Positions 1 through 7,291 of a stretch of 64,000 nucleotides of DNA are shown one piece after another. Every line of letters begins with the position of its first letter. Position 1 is the stretch's first letter. The translations under genes and the position numbers were made by a program. The stretch is taken from NCBI GenBank assembly GCA_963732775.1, contig CAVTAR010000001.1, positions 124,001-188,000 on the forward strand, in the 5' to 3' direction. This DNA is from CAVRQM01 sp963732775 (GTDB lineage: Bacteria > Pseudomonadota > Alphaproteobacteria > Acetobacterales > Acetobacteraceae). A model generated the notes under the pieces. It saw nothing but the letters and a program-made list of their open reading frames with translations. It was not told where the DNA came from and did not search any database.

Positions 1-325
1 CGTTGACCACGAAGAAGGGCCCCGGACCCAGCACGTCCAGCGCATCGCGCACCGCGCCGCCGGTGTCCTGCAGCGACGCCTCCGGCCGCACCTCCACAGC
101 CGGCGGCCCGGCCCGGGTGGCAAGGTGCGCCGTCACGCGCTCGCCCTGCCAGTGCGTGTTGACCACCACGCGTTCCACCCCGGCGGCGGCGAGGCGGTCC
201 AGGGCGTGATCCAGCAGCGTGCGCCCGCTGAGCGGCAGCAGCGGCTTGGCGGTCGTGTCGGTGAGCGGGCGCATCCGCGTGCCGAGACCGGCCGCGAGCA
301 GCATGGCGGTGCGAGGTGGGGTCAT
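1..325 (-). CDS. MurU-like nucleotidyltransferase, N-terminal part (cut by window edge)
   Basis: Only the first ~108 residues are inside the window. They read as a sugar-1-phosphate nucleotidyltransferase: LLAAGLGTRMRPLT is the nucleotide-binding signature (G-x-G-T-R-M-R-P) and KPLLPL follows as the pyrophosphorylase lysine motif. In alphaproteobacteria the gene next to tsaE is usually N-acetylmuramate-1-phosphate uridylyltransferase (MurU) of the cell-wall recycling route, which is the likeliest identity; mannose-1-phosphate guanylyltransferase is the alternative. The start at 325 forms an ATGA overlap with the tsaE stop, so the two are translationally coupled. The amgK kinase gene that often separates tsaE and murU is absent here. 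Confidence 0.75.
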   Translation of the reverse strand, partial: MTPPRTAMLLAAGLGTRMRPLTDTTAKPLLPLSGRTLLDHALDRLAAAGVERVVVNTHWQGERVTAHLATRAGPPAVEVRPEASLQDTGGAVRDALDVLGPGPFFVVN

Positions 326-801
326 GCGGCTGTCCATGACGGCAGAGCATGGCGGATCGACTCGATTCGCTCCGACCAGCCATGCAGTTCGGCCCGCCGC
401 GCGTCTCCCGCCTCGGGCACCAGTGCGATCAGCAGCGCGCCGTCCGGCCACAGCGCGCCCAGGCGCTCGGGCCACTCCACCAGGACCACGTCGGCCAGCG
501 CCTCCTCCCAGCCGAGCTCAGGCAGCCCGTGCGGGCCTTCGAGCCGCCACAGGTCGAAATGGTGCGCACGGAACCGCGGCAGGTCATAGCTCTGGACCAG
601 CGTGAACGTCGGGCTCGGCACCTCCAGCGCCGGATCGGCCGCCCCATGCCGCAGGAAGGCCCGGGCGAGCACGCTCTTGCCGGCGCCGAGCGGGCCTTGC
701 AGCAGGATCGCGTCGCCCGGCCGGGCGCGGTCGCAGACCAGGGCGGCCAACTGCTCCGTCGCGGCCTGATCGGGCAACCGGCAGGCGAGCGACGATGCCA
801 T
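322..801 (-). CDS. tsaE: tRNA threonylcarbamoyladenosine biosynthesis ATPase TsaE
   Basis: Cytoplasmic ATPase that works with TsaB and TsaD to make the t6A37 modification of ANN-decoding tRNAs. The 159-aa product has the family P-loop GPLGAGKS (residues 36-43), the SPTFT switch motif (63-67), HFDLWRL (81-87) and VEWPER (108-113), and its length is normal. The start codon at 801 lies only 22 bp from the divergent reductase start at 824, so both promoters must overlap the neighbouring coding sequence or yield leaderless messages. The 3' end overlaps the nucleotidyltransferase gene by 4 bp. Confidence 0.93.
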   Translation of the reverse strand: MASSLACRLPDQAATEQLAALVCDRARPGDAILLQGPLGAGKSVLARAFLRHGAADPALEVPSPTFTLVQSYDLPRFRAHHFDLWRLEGPHGLPELGWEEALADVVLVEWPERLGALWPDGALLIALVPEAGDARRAELHGWSERIESIRHALPSWTAA

Positions 802-823
802 GGGTTTCCGCTATCATGACCGC

Positions 824-1897
824 ATGAGCCAATCCAACGATCCCGCCACGCTCGAGACCGACGTGGCGATCATCGGCGCGGGCCCGGTCGGGCTGTTCGC
901 CGCCTTCGAGTGCGGGATGCTGCGGCTGTCCTGCGTGCTGGTCGACGCGCTGGCGGAGGTAGGCGGGCAATGCACGGCGCTGTACCCGGAGAAGCCGATC
1001 TACGACGTCCCGGCGCATCCGGCGATCTCTGCCGGCTCGCTGATCGAGCACCTCGAGCGGCAGATCGCGCCGTTTGCCGCCCCACGCCTGCTCGGCCGGA
1101 GGGTGGAGCGCTTCTCGGGCGCTGCGGGAGCCTTTACGCTCGGCACCGACCAGGGCGACACGGTGCGTGCGAAGGCGGTCGTCATCGCGGCGGGGGCGGG
1201 CGCGTTCGGGCCGAACCGGCCGCCGCTGGCCGGGCTCGCGGCGTTCGAGGCGAGCGGCTGTGTGCGCTATGCCGTGCGCTCGCGCGAGTCGCTGCGCGGG
1301 CGGCGGGTGGTGATCGCCGGCGGCGGCGATTCCGCGGTCGACTGGGCGCTGGCGCTGCGCGGCGTGGCCTCCAGCATCGCGGTGGTCCACCGGCGGGGGA
1401 AGTTCCGGGCGGCGCCCGAGGCGGCGGCCCAGCTCGACGCGGCGGCGGCCGCGGGCGAGCTGGCGTTGCTGGTCCCGTACCAGCTCGCGGCGCTGCATGG
1501 CCAGGCGGGACGGCTCGCGGCAGTGGAAGTGGCGGATCTCGATGGCGTGTCACGCACCGTCTCGGCGGACGTGCTGCTGGCGTTCTTCGGGCTGTCGATG
1601 GACCTGGGCCCGCTCGCCGGCTGGGGTCTCGCGCTGGAGCGCGGCCACGTGAAGGTGACGGCCGCGACCTGCCAGACCAGCCTGCCGGGCGTGTTCGCGG
1701 TCGGGGATGTGTCGAGCTATCCGGGCAAGCTGAAGCTGATCCTGCAAGGCTTTTCGGAGGCGGCGATGGCAGCGCACGCGATCCATCCGATCGCGCGCCC
1801 GGGAACGGCGCTGCATTTCGAGTATTCGACGACCTCGGGCGTGCCGGTGCCAACACTGTCCGAGGGTGGGGGGGCAGCTCAGGCGATGCGCAGCTGA
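824..1897 (+). CDS. Ferredoxin/flavodoxin--NADP+ reductase (TrxB-like FNR)
   Basis: FAD-dependent reductase that moves electrons between NADPH and ferredoxin or flavodoxin. The 357-aa product has the FAD dinucleotide motif GAGPVG (18-23), GGQC at 47-50 followed by LYPEKPIYD, a second NADP(H)-binding motif GGGDSA (166-171), and GDVSSYPGK near the C-terminus. The CxxC redox pair of thioredoxin reductase is missing, which places it in the type-2 FNR family. The ATG at 824 is preferred over the one at 800, because the domain begins right after it and the longer form would overlap the divergent tsaE start. The 3' end overlaps the convergent 64-aa gene by 19 bp. Confidence 0.9.
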   Translation: MSQSNDPATLETDVAIIGAGPVGLFAAFECGMLRLSCVLVDALAEVGGQCTALYPEKPIYDVPAHPAISAGSLIEHLERQIAPFAAPRLLGRRVERFSGAAGAFTLGTDQGDTVRAKAVVIAAGAGAFGPNRPPLAGLAAFEASGCVRYAVRSRESLRGRRVVIAGGGDSAVDWALALRGVASSIAVVHRRGKFRAAPEAAAQLDAAAAAGELALLVPYQLAALHGQAGRLAAVEVADLDGVSRTVSADVLLAFFGLSMDLGPLAGWGLALERGHVKVTAATCQTSLPGVFAVGDVSSYPGKLKLILQGFSEAAMAAHAIHPIARPGTALHFEYSTTSGVPVPTLSEGGGAAQAMRS

Positions 1898-2073
1898 CCC
1901 TCGTCCAGGACGCGCTCGTGGCTGTCGAGCGAATTCTTCACGCGATACTGGTAGCCCTGGTTCGTCACCGGCATGGGCCGGACAATGGTGTAGACGCCGG
2001 GACGGACGTTAATGTTGTTTCGGTCGGGCAGCAACTCGACTCGGTCGCCGGTGGAGAACTTGTGCTGCGCCAT
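1879..2073 (-). CDS. Conserved 64-aa protein, SH3/KOW-like, unknown function
   Basis: Small basic protein preceded by a good ribosome binding site (GGAAG, 6 bp before the ATG). It begins MAQHKF-x-G-D and has the pattern GVYTIVR...YQYRVK...HERV..QL, seen in a family of short alphaproteobacterial proteins of unknown function; the spacing suggests a small beta-barrel. It lies downstream of cspA on the same strand, separated by a strong hairpin (2094-2118), so it may be a read-through gene of the cold-shock unit. Its last 19 bp overlap the 3' end of the reductase gene on the other strand. The family assignment is from memory of the pattern, not a search. Confidence 0.7.
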   Translation of the reverse strand: MAQHKFSTGDRVELLPDRNNINVRPGVYTIVRPMPVTNQGYQYRVKNSLDSHERVLDEGQLRIA

Positions 2074-2093
2074 AGGCTTCCTTTCAGAAAGGC

Positions 2094-2118
2094 GGGGCGG
2101 CGCCGGCGGCGCCGCCCC
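2094..2118 (-). terminator. Perfect 11-bp GC hairpin between cspA and the small gene
   Basis: GGGGCGGCGCC at 2094-2104 and its exact reverse complement at 2108-2118 enclose a 3-nt loop. On the minus strand it lies 12 bp after the cspA stop and is followed by GCCTTTC, a weak T-tract. It could be an intrinsic terminator with partial read-through into the 64-aa gene, or an mRNA 3'-stabilising hairpin. Confidence 0.6.
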
Positions 2119-2130
2119 TTCGTCGATGGT

Positions 2131-2337
2131 TCAGGCCGCCTGCAGGTTGGTGGCGGACGTCTTGCCCTGCTGGCCACGCTCGAGCTCGTAGCTGACCTTC
2201 TGGCCCTCATTGAGGGTGCCGAGGCCGGCACGCTCGACCGCCGAGATGTGGACGAACACGTCCTTCGAGCCGTCGGTCGGCTGGATGAAGCCGAAGCCCT
2301 TCTGGGAATTGAACCATTTCACTACGCCAGTCGACAT
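2131..2337 (-). CDS. cspA: Cold-shock protein, CspA family
   Basis: A 68-aa single cold-shock domain that binds single-stranded RNA/DNA as a chaperone. The RNP1 motif KGFGFI and RNP2 motif VFVHI are intact and the start MSTGVVKWFN is canonical. A GGAGA ribosome binding site lies 8 bp upstream of the ATG. The ~120-bp A/G-rich upstream segment (including GAAAAGAAAAGAAGG) would form a long 5' leader, as is common for csp genes whose expression is set by mRNA structure; no cold-box consensus was recognised. Several paralogues usually exist per genome, so the numbered gene name is generic. Confidence 0.93.
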   Translation of the reverse strand: MSTGVVKWFNSQKGFGFIQPTDGSKDVFVHISAVERAGLGTLNEGQKVSYELERGQQGKTSATNLQAA

Positions 2338-2645
2338 CGCAAGTCTCCGTTACGGGCCACGCCCCGCGGACATGCGGAGCGTTCCTTCTTTTCTTTTCGG
2401 GGATCGGTGCGATGGAAAGGCACGGCTCAATCGCGATCTTGCCCCGGCCGAAAAGTTCAGCCGTGGCTGGACCATACAGCACACGCGGCCGAATGCCAGA
2501 GCGTTGTCGCGAATGCTGCCGTGCGCGCCGGGATTGCCCGGGGACTTGCATCCCCGTCAGCGATCACTTGTTCGGCACCCGCCGCGATGCCGGGTGTGCG
2601 CCCGCCGGTATTGGCGTGGTCTGCCGGCTGTCCCAGATAGCCGTC
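2338..2645. other. Divergent intergenic region between cspA and the lolA-like gene
   Basis: 308 bp without a convincing gene. It must hold the promoter and long leader of cspA on the minus strand and the promoter of the lolA-like gene on the plus strand. Open frames crossing it have no ribosome binding site and no recognisable domain. No clear -35/-10 pair was identified. Confidence 0.6.
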
Positions 2646-3314
2646 ATGAACCGCCGCACGCTCCTCGTCGCCTCCCCGCTGCTGCTCGCTCCGGCCATGG
2701 GGCGCGCCCAGGCCGCGCGACCGGCCCAGGCCGCGCGACCGGCCGCGGCCGCGCTGACGCCACAGGACCAGGGGGACCTCGCGCGGATCGAGGCGAACCT
2801 GAACGCCATCAAGACCCTGAAGTCGCGCTTCCTCCAGGTCGCGCCGGACGGCAGCACCTCCACCGGGCTCGCGTGGCTGGAACGACCGGGGCGCATGCGC
2901 TTCCAGTACGACCCGCCCTCGCCGCTGCTGCTCGTGGCGGGCCACGGCCTGGTCGTGTTTTACGACCGGCAACTGAACCAGACCACCAACGTCCCGCTCG
3001 ACGCGACTCCGCTCGGCATCCTGCTGGCCGACAGCATCGCGCTGTCGGGCCCCATCACGGTGACGCGGATCATGCGCCAGCCGGGACAGCTCCAGGTGAC
3101 GCTGCTGCGCACCGCCTCGCCCGGCGACGGCACGCTGACGCTGGTGTTCGCCGACCAGCCGCTGCAGCTGCGGCAATGGTCGGTGGTGGATGCGCAGCGG
3201 CAGGAGACGCGGGTCGCACTGCTCGACGTGACGCTGGGCGGCACGTTCGACCAGGCGATGTTCGTCTTCATCAACCCCAAGTTCATCCCCGGGAGCGACA
3301 AACTGTATCGCTGA
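2646..3314 (+). CDS. Outer-membrane lipoprotein carrier-like protein (LolA family)
   Basis: Periplasmic carrier expected to shuttle lipoproteins from LolCDE to the outer membrane. The 222-aa product starts MNRRTLLVASPLLLAPAMG, a twin-arginine-containing or Sec signal peptide ending near GRAQA. The mature part has LolA hallmarks: IEANLNAIKTLKSRFLQ, then GLAWLERPGRMRFQYDPPSP (the R-P-G-x-M/L-R-x-x-Y block) and a C-terminal FINPKFIP. The linker after the signal contains an exact 18-bp tandem duplication (2707-2742) encoding two AQAARP copies. The ATG at 2646 is chosen because the signal peptide begins there. Confidence 0.85.
   Translation: MNRRTLLVASPLLLAPAMGRAQAARPAQAARPAAAALTPQDQGDLARIEANLNAIKTLKSRFLQVAPDGSTSTGLAWLERPGRMRFQYDPPSPLLLVAGHGLVVFYDRQLNQTTNVPLDATPLGILLADSIALSGPITVTRIMRQPGQLQVTLLRTASPGDGTLTLVFADQPLQLRQWSVVDAQRQETRVALLDVTLGGTFDQAMFVFINPKFIPGSDKLYR
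2707..2742. repeat. Exact tandem duplication, 2 x 18 bp, inside the lolA-like gene
   Basis: CCCAGGCCGCGCGACCGG occurs twice back to back. It keeps frame and adds six residues to the Ala/Pro linker that follows the signal peptide. It is probably a recent slippage event, with a possible length polymorphism between strains. Confidence 0.9.
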
Positions 3315-3383
3315 CGCTTTTGCGTCGCTGCGTTGCGGCAAACCGCTTCCCAAGCGCGCGAAAAATGCGTCATCGTGGTTGAC

Positions 3384-4163
3384 ATGCCCATGCGCCCGCT
3401 GATTGGCATCTCCGCCTGCACGAAGCTGTTCCTGCCTTCGGGGATGGCCAACCACGCCGCCTCGGACACCTATGTCCGCGCGGTGGACGAGGTGGTGGGC
3501 GGCGTGCCGGTGCTGCTGCCGGCGAGCGGCTCGGCATGCTGCGCCGAGACCATCCTGGCGCGGCTCGACGGCATCATCCTGACCGGCAGCCGGTCGAACG
3601 TGCAGCCGTGCCTGTACGACGGTCCGGCGCACCGGGAGGGCACGCCCGAGGATCCGGGACGCGATGCGGCGACGCTGCCGCTCATCCGCGCGGCGGTCGC
3701 TCGCGGCGTGCCGGTGCTGGCGATCTGCCGCGGGCTGCAGGAGATGAACGTGGCCTTCGGCGGCACGCTGCACCAGCGCTTGCAGGACTTGCCGGGGCGG
3801 CTCGACCACTCGACGCCGATGCAGCCCTCGTTCGCGGTGCGGGTGGCCAAGGCGCATGCAGTGCGCCTTGTGGCGGGCTCGTGGCTCCACCGGCTGGCCG
3901 GCGCGCGCGAGGCGGGCGTGAACTCGCTGCACAACCAGGGGATCGATCGGCTGGGCGCCGGGCTGGTGGCCGAGGCCGAGGCGCCGGACGGCACGATCGA
4001 GGCGATCCGGGTGGTGGCCGCGCCTGGGTTCGCGATGGGGGTGCAGTGGCATCCGGAATACGATTTCGCAACCGATCCGCTGTCGCACGGCATCTTCCGC
4101 GCCTTCGGCGAGGCGGTGCTGGCAAGACTGCACCCGGCGGGGCGGGCGGAGGCGGCGGATTGA
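3384..4163 (+). CDS. Class-I glutamine amidotransferase-like gamma-Glu-GABA hydrolase family (PuuD-like)
   Basis: A 259-aa cytoplasmic hydrolase of the peptidase C26/PuuD family, which splits gamma-glutamyl-GABA in the putrescine route or related gamma-glutamyl amides. The nucleophile cysteine sits in AICRGLQEMNVAFGG and the His-Glu pair in VQWHPEYD; the opening PLIGISACTK and the central LTGSRSNVQP block are typical. The start at 3384 gives the family's usual N-terminus; the in-frame ATG at 3333 adds an atypical extension. It is not beside the polyamine operon (28.9-34.3 kb), so a role in putrescine use is inference. Confidence 0.85.
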   Translation: MPMRPLIGISACTKLFLPSGMANHAASDTYVRAVDEVVGGVPVLLPASGSACCAETILARLDGIILTGSRSNVQPCLYDGPAHREGTPEDPGRDAATLPLIRAAVARGVPVLAICRGLQEMNVAFGGTLHQRLQDLPGRLDHSTPMQPSFAVRVAKAHAVRLVAGSWLHRLAGAREAGVNSLHNQGIDRLGAGLVAEAEAPDGTIEAIRVVAAPGFAMGVQWHPEYDFATDPLSHGIFRAFGEAVLARLHPAGRAEAAD

Positions 4164-4175
4164 TGCGGCACGGCG

Positions 4176-4754
4176 CTACAGCCGCCGGAAAATGGTGATG
4201 CCGCGAAACCGGTGATTGGTGGACTTCCACATTCCAATCGCCGCCTCCTGCGCGAAGCAGTCCTTGCGATACATCGGCAGCACCTGATCGAGCCAGACGA
4301 CGTGGGCGTCGCGCGGCAGACGCTGCAGTGCCCGCAGCACGGTGTTCCGCTTGACCATGCTGGTGCCGTAGTGCTCGCAATCCTCGACACTATAGGGCGG
4401 GTCGGCGAGCACCAGGTCGTAAGTCTCGAGTGGCACGCCGAGCAGGGTCTGCGCGTCGTCGACGTAGGTGGGGTGCAGCCCCGGGTTCACATCCACCGTG
4501 TCGCCGGGAAACGCGGCGAGATCGACCTTGCCGCTGAACAGGTGCAGCACGTGCTGCTTGTCTGGGAACAGCGCACGAATGCGCCGCAGGTAGCCGGCCG
4601 GATAGCCGCCATAGTACTCCGACCTCACGCGATAGTCGTTGCCCATGATCCAGGTGCCGACCACGCGGCCGTCGGGGCTGAGGAATAGCGATTTCGGGAA
4701 CTTCGTCTGTCGCGCGTAGTGGTCGATGCGGGCTTGCCAGTCCAGCGGCGCCAT
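4176..4754 (-). CDS. DPPY-motif SAM-dependent methyltransferase (DNA methylase-like)
   Basis: A 192-aa protein with a class-I methyltransferase core. HLFSGK (71-76) is a candidate AdoMet-binding turn, DVN (88-90) the acidic residue after strand 2, and ADPPYS (117-122) the catalytic D-P-P-Y of N6-adenine or N4-cytosine amino-methyltransferases. No separate target-recognition domain is visible, so the substrate (DNA, RNA or protein glutamine) is open. The ATG at 4754 is chosen; the upstream in-frame extension is the shadow of the Uma2 gene. It starts 4 bp after the stop of the Uma2-family nuclease gene, so the two are almost certainly co-transcribed. Confidence 0.7.
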   Translation of the reverse strand: MAPLDWQARIDHYARQTKFPKSLFLSPDGRVVGTWIMGNDYRVRSEYYGGYPAGYLRRIRALFPDKQHVLHLFSGKVDLAAFPGDTVDVNPGLHPTYVDDAQTLLGVPLETYDLVLADPPYSVEDCEHYGTSMVKRNTVLRALQRLPRDAHVVWLDQVLPMYRKDCFAQEAAIGMWKSTNHRFRGITIFRRL

Positions 4755-4758
4755 TCGT

Positions 4759-5322
4759 TCAACCCGGATAGAGCGCGGCCAGCGGATGACGGAAACCGAA
4801 ACTCTGCAGCACGATGTCGTCGTCGGGGCCGAGCAGCAGCGGGTCTTCCGGCCAGTCACCGTCGGGGCCGCGGCGCAGCAACTCCCCGGCCACCACGAGC
4901 GAGCCGAGCACCAGCACCTCGCGCACGCTCGGGATGGTGAGATAGTTGCGCACCGCCTCCCGGGTCTCCGACTCGTTGGAGGGCGACAGCACCTCGGCGC
5001 AGAACACCGGCGCACGCATCAGCCGGCCGACGATGGGCGCGCAGGATACCGCAACGTCCGGAATACGCACGTTGAGCGTGGCGCCCGCGCGCGGCTGAAT
5101 ACCCGGGTCGACGATGGCGCGGCACGGGCTGGCCGCGCTTCGGAAATGCGCGTTGAGGTATCCAGCCAGCTCCGTGCTGACCAGGCCATGAACCCAGCTC
5201 GCGGGCGACAAGGGAACCGGCCTTCCGTCGATCAACTGGTGGAACTTGTGGAAGCCGTCGCCCGGCCAGACGAGGAACTCGTCGGCTGTCATCAGCGGCG
5301 GCAGGGAAAGGGCAGCGCTCAC
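4759..5322 (-). CDS. Uma2-family (DUF820) putative PD-(D/E)XK endonuclease
   Basis: A 187-aa protein with the DUF820/Uma2 layout: MTADEFLVW near the N-terminus, RIPDVAV carrying the catalytic aspartate, and CAEVLSPSNE carrying the glutamate of the PD-(D/E)XK fold. The family is common in cyanobacteria and GC-rich bacteria, and its biological role is largely unproven. It sits immediately upstream of a DPPY methyltransferase in the same orientation, an arrangement that invites a modification/nuclease hypothesis. The gene is divergent from ffh, with about 138 bp between. Confidence 0.8.
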   Translation of the reverse strand: MSAALSLPPLMTADEFLVWPGDGFHKFHQLIDGRPVPLSPASWVHGLVSTELAGYLNAHFRSAASPCRAIVDPGIQPRAGATLNVRIPDVAVSCAPIVGRLMRAPVFCAEVLSPSNESETREAVRNYLTIPSVREVLVLGSLVVAGELLRRGPDGDWPEDPLLLGPDDDIVLQSFGFRHPLAALYPG

Positions 5323-5366
5323 GCCCCTACCCTAGCACCGCCGGCCGCGCCTCGGCGACAAGCCCG

Positions 5367-5395
5367 TTGACGCCGCCGCCGCGCTCCGCCATACC
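5367..5395 (+). promoter_or_regulatory. Candidate sigma-70 promoter for ffh
   Basis: TTGACG at 5367-5372, a 17-bp spacer, and CATACC at 5390-5395. The predicted start would lie about 60 bp before the ffh GTG. The -35 hexamer matches well and the -10 is weak; a similar TTGACG/17 bp pair precedes tRNA-Leu in this window. Confidence 0.45.
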
Positions 5396-5460
5396 CCGCG
5401 CTCCGCCGGTCCGCGAGTGTCGCGCACCGACGCCCGTTGCGTTGAAGGACCGTTACCCGC

Positions 5461-6849
5461 GTGTTCGAGGCTCTCTCCGGCAAGCTGACGGGCGTGTTCG
5501 ACCGGCTCCGCCGGCGCGGCGCGCTGTCCGAGGAGGACGTGGCCGAGGCGCTGCGCGAGGTCCGCCTCGCGCTGCTCGACGCCGACGTGGCACTCCCCGT
5601 GGTGCGCGAGTTCATCGCGCAGGTGCGCACCCGCGCCGTGGGCCAGGAGGTGCTGGACAGTGTTTCGCCCGCGCAGCAGGTGGTGAAGATCGTCCACGAC
5701 TGCCTGATAGAGGCGCTGGGCGGCGCGGGCGCCGTGCCGCTGAACCTCAATGCCGCGGCACCCGTGCCGATCCTGATGGTCGGGCTGCAAGGCTCCGGCA
5801 AGACCACCACATCAGGCAAGCTCGGGCTGCGGCTGGGTGGCCGGTTGCGCAAGAGGGTGCTGCTGGCGAGCCTGGACGTGCAGCGGCCGGCCGCGCAGTT
5901 GCAGCTCCAGCAGCTCGCCGAGCGGGCCGGTGTCGCCAGCCTGCCGATCGTGCCGGGCGAAGGGCCGCTCGCCATCGCCGCGCGCGCGCTCGATACCGGG
6001 CGGCGCGAGGGCTACGACGTGGTGGTGCTTGACACCGCCGGGCGGCTGTCGATCGACGCGGCGCTGATGGACGAGGTGCGGCAGGTCCGCGATGCCACGA
6101 AGCCGGCCGAGACGCTGCTGGTGGTCGACGCCATGACTGGGCAGGACGCGGTCAACACCGCGAAAGCCTTCAACGAGGCGCTCGGCATCACCGGCATCGT
6201 GCTGACCCGCATGGACGGCGACGCGCGCGGCGGTGCCGCGCTGTCGATGCGTCAGATCACCGGGGCGCCCATCAAGCTGGTGGGCGTCGGCGAGAAGCTG
6301 GAGGCCTTGGAGGAGTTCCACCCCGAGCGTGTCGCCGGCCGCATCCTCGGCCAGGGCGACGTGATCGGCCTTGTGGAGAAGGCGGCCGAGACGATCGACG
6401 AGGAGGAGGCCGAGAAGCTCGCCCGCAAGATGGCGCGCGGGAAGTTCGACCTCGAGGACTACGCCAAGCAACTGCGCCAGATTACCAGGATGGGCAGCCT
6501 GTCGTCCATCGTCTCGATGTTGCCGGGCGGCGGCAAGATTCAGGAGCAGCTCGCTGCCGCCGGCAAGCAGGATCTCGACAAGACAATGCTGAAGCGTCAG
6601 GCCGCGATCATCGGCTCGATGACGACGAGGGAGCGGCAGGCACCCGACATCATCAAGGCCTCGCGCAAGAAGCGCATCGCGGCCGGCTCGGGCACCTCGG
6701 TGCAGGACGTGAACAGGTTGCTGAAGCAGTTCGACGACATGACGACGATGATGAAGCGCATGAACAAGCTGGGCCAGAAGGGCCTGATGCGCGGCGGCCT
6801 GCAGGCGCTGATGCCGGCCCAGAAGTCGGGCCAGCGGCGACCGTTCTGA
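5461..6849 (+). CDS. ffh: Signal recognition particle GTPase Ffh
   Basis: The 462-aa protein subunit of SRP, which binds signal sequences on ribosomes and docks to FtsY. The N-domain helices are followed by the G-domain with GLQGSGKT (G1, 108-115), DTAGR (G3, 191-195) and TRMDGD (G4, 249-254). The methionine-rich M-domain runs from about 325 to 462 and includes the RNA-binding stretch GTSVQDVNRLLKQF and MMKRMNK. It begins with GTG at 5461. It heads the ffh-rpsP-rimM-trmD-rplS block, the conserved alphaproteobacterial order. Confidence 0.97.
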   Translation: MFEALSGKLTGVFDRLRRRGALSEEDVAEALREVRLALLDADVALPVVREFIAQVRTRAVGQEVLDSVSPAQQVVKIVHDCLIEALGGAGAVPLNLNAAAPVPILMVGLQGSGKTTTSGKLGLRLGGRLRKRVLLASLDVQRPAAQLQLQQLAERAGVASLPIVPGEGPLAIAARALDTGRREGYDVVVLDTAGRLSIDAALMDEVRQVRDATKPAETLLVVDAMTGQDAVNTAKAFNEALGITGIVLTRMDGDARGGAALSMRQITGAPIKLVGVGEKLEALEEFHPERVAGRILGQGDVIGLVEKAAETIDEEEAEKLARKMARGKFDLEDYAKQLRQITRMGSLSSIVSMLPGGGKIQEQLAAAGKQDLDKTMLKRQAAIIGSMTTRERQAPDIIKASRKKRIAAGSGTSVQDVNRLLKQFDDMTTMMKRMNKLGQKGLMRGGLQALMPAQKSGQRRPF

Positions 6850-6943
6850 TTGCGGTCTCACACCTCGCCACGGCCGGATCGAGCCCGGCCTGGCGCGCGG
6901 GCAGCTTCGCCCATTCACCGACGACCAGGAGATATCGACCCGC

Positions 6944-7291
6944 ATGAGCCTGAAGATCCGCCTCTCCCGCGCCGGCGCCAAGAAGCGCCCGTATTACCAC
7001 ATCGTGCTGGCCGAGAGCAGCAGCCCGCGCGACGGGCGGTTCCTCGAGAAGCTCGGCAGCTACGACCCGATGCTGCCGGCCGACCACGCCGACCGGGTGC
7101 GCCTGCAGGGCGAGCGCATCATGCACTGGCTCGGCGTGGGCGCGCTGCCGACCGACCGGGTGGCGCGATTCCTGGGCCATGCCGGGCTGATCGCGATGCC
7201 GGCCTTCAAGGAGCGTGCGCAGCCGATCCAGTCCGCGCCGAAAAAGAAGGCGCAGGAGCGCGCCAAGCAGATCGCGACGCTCGCCGGCTGA
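6944..7291 (+). CDS. rpsP: 30S ribosomal protein S16
   Basis: A 115-aa ribosomal protein starting MSLKIRLSRAGAKKRPYYHI, the universal S16 N-terminus, with GRFLEKLGSYDPM in the middle and a lysine-rich tail. An AGGAGA ribosome binding site lies about 10 bp upstream. It follows ffh by 94 bp, and its TGA shares one base with the rimM ATG. Confidence 0.97.
   Translation: MSLKIRLSRAGAKKRPYYHIVLAESSSPRDGRFLEKLGSYDPMLPADHADRVRLQGERIMHWLGVGALPTDRVARFLGHAGLIAMPAFKERAQPIQSAPKKKAQERAKQIATLAG

Noticed and set aside
2210..3382. A 390-codon frame over cspA and the lolA-like gene
   Set aside because: Out of frame with both recognised genes; no start signal and no similarity. A shadow of high-GC DNA.
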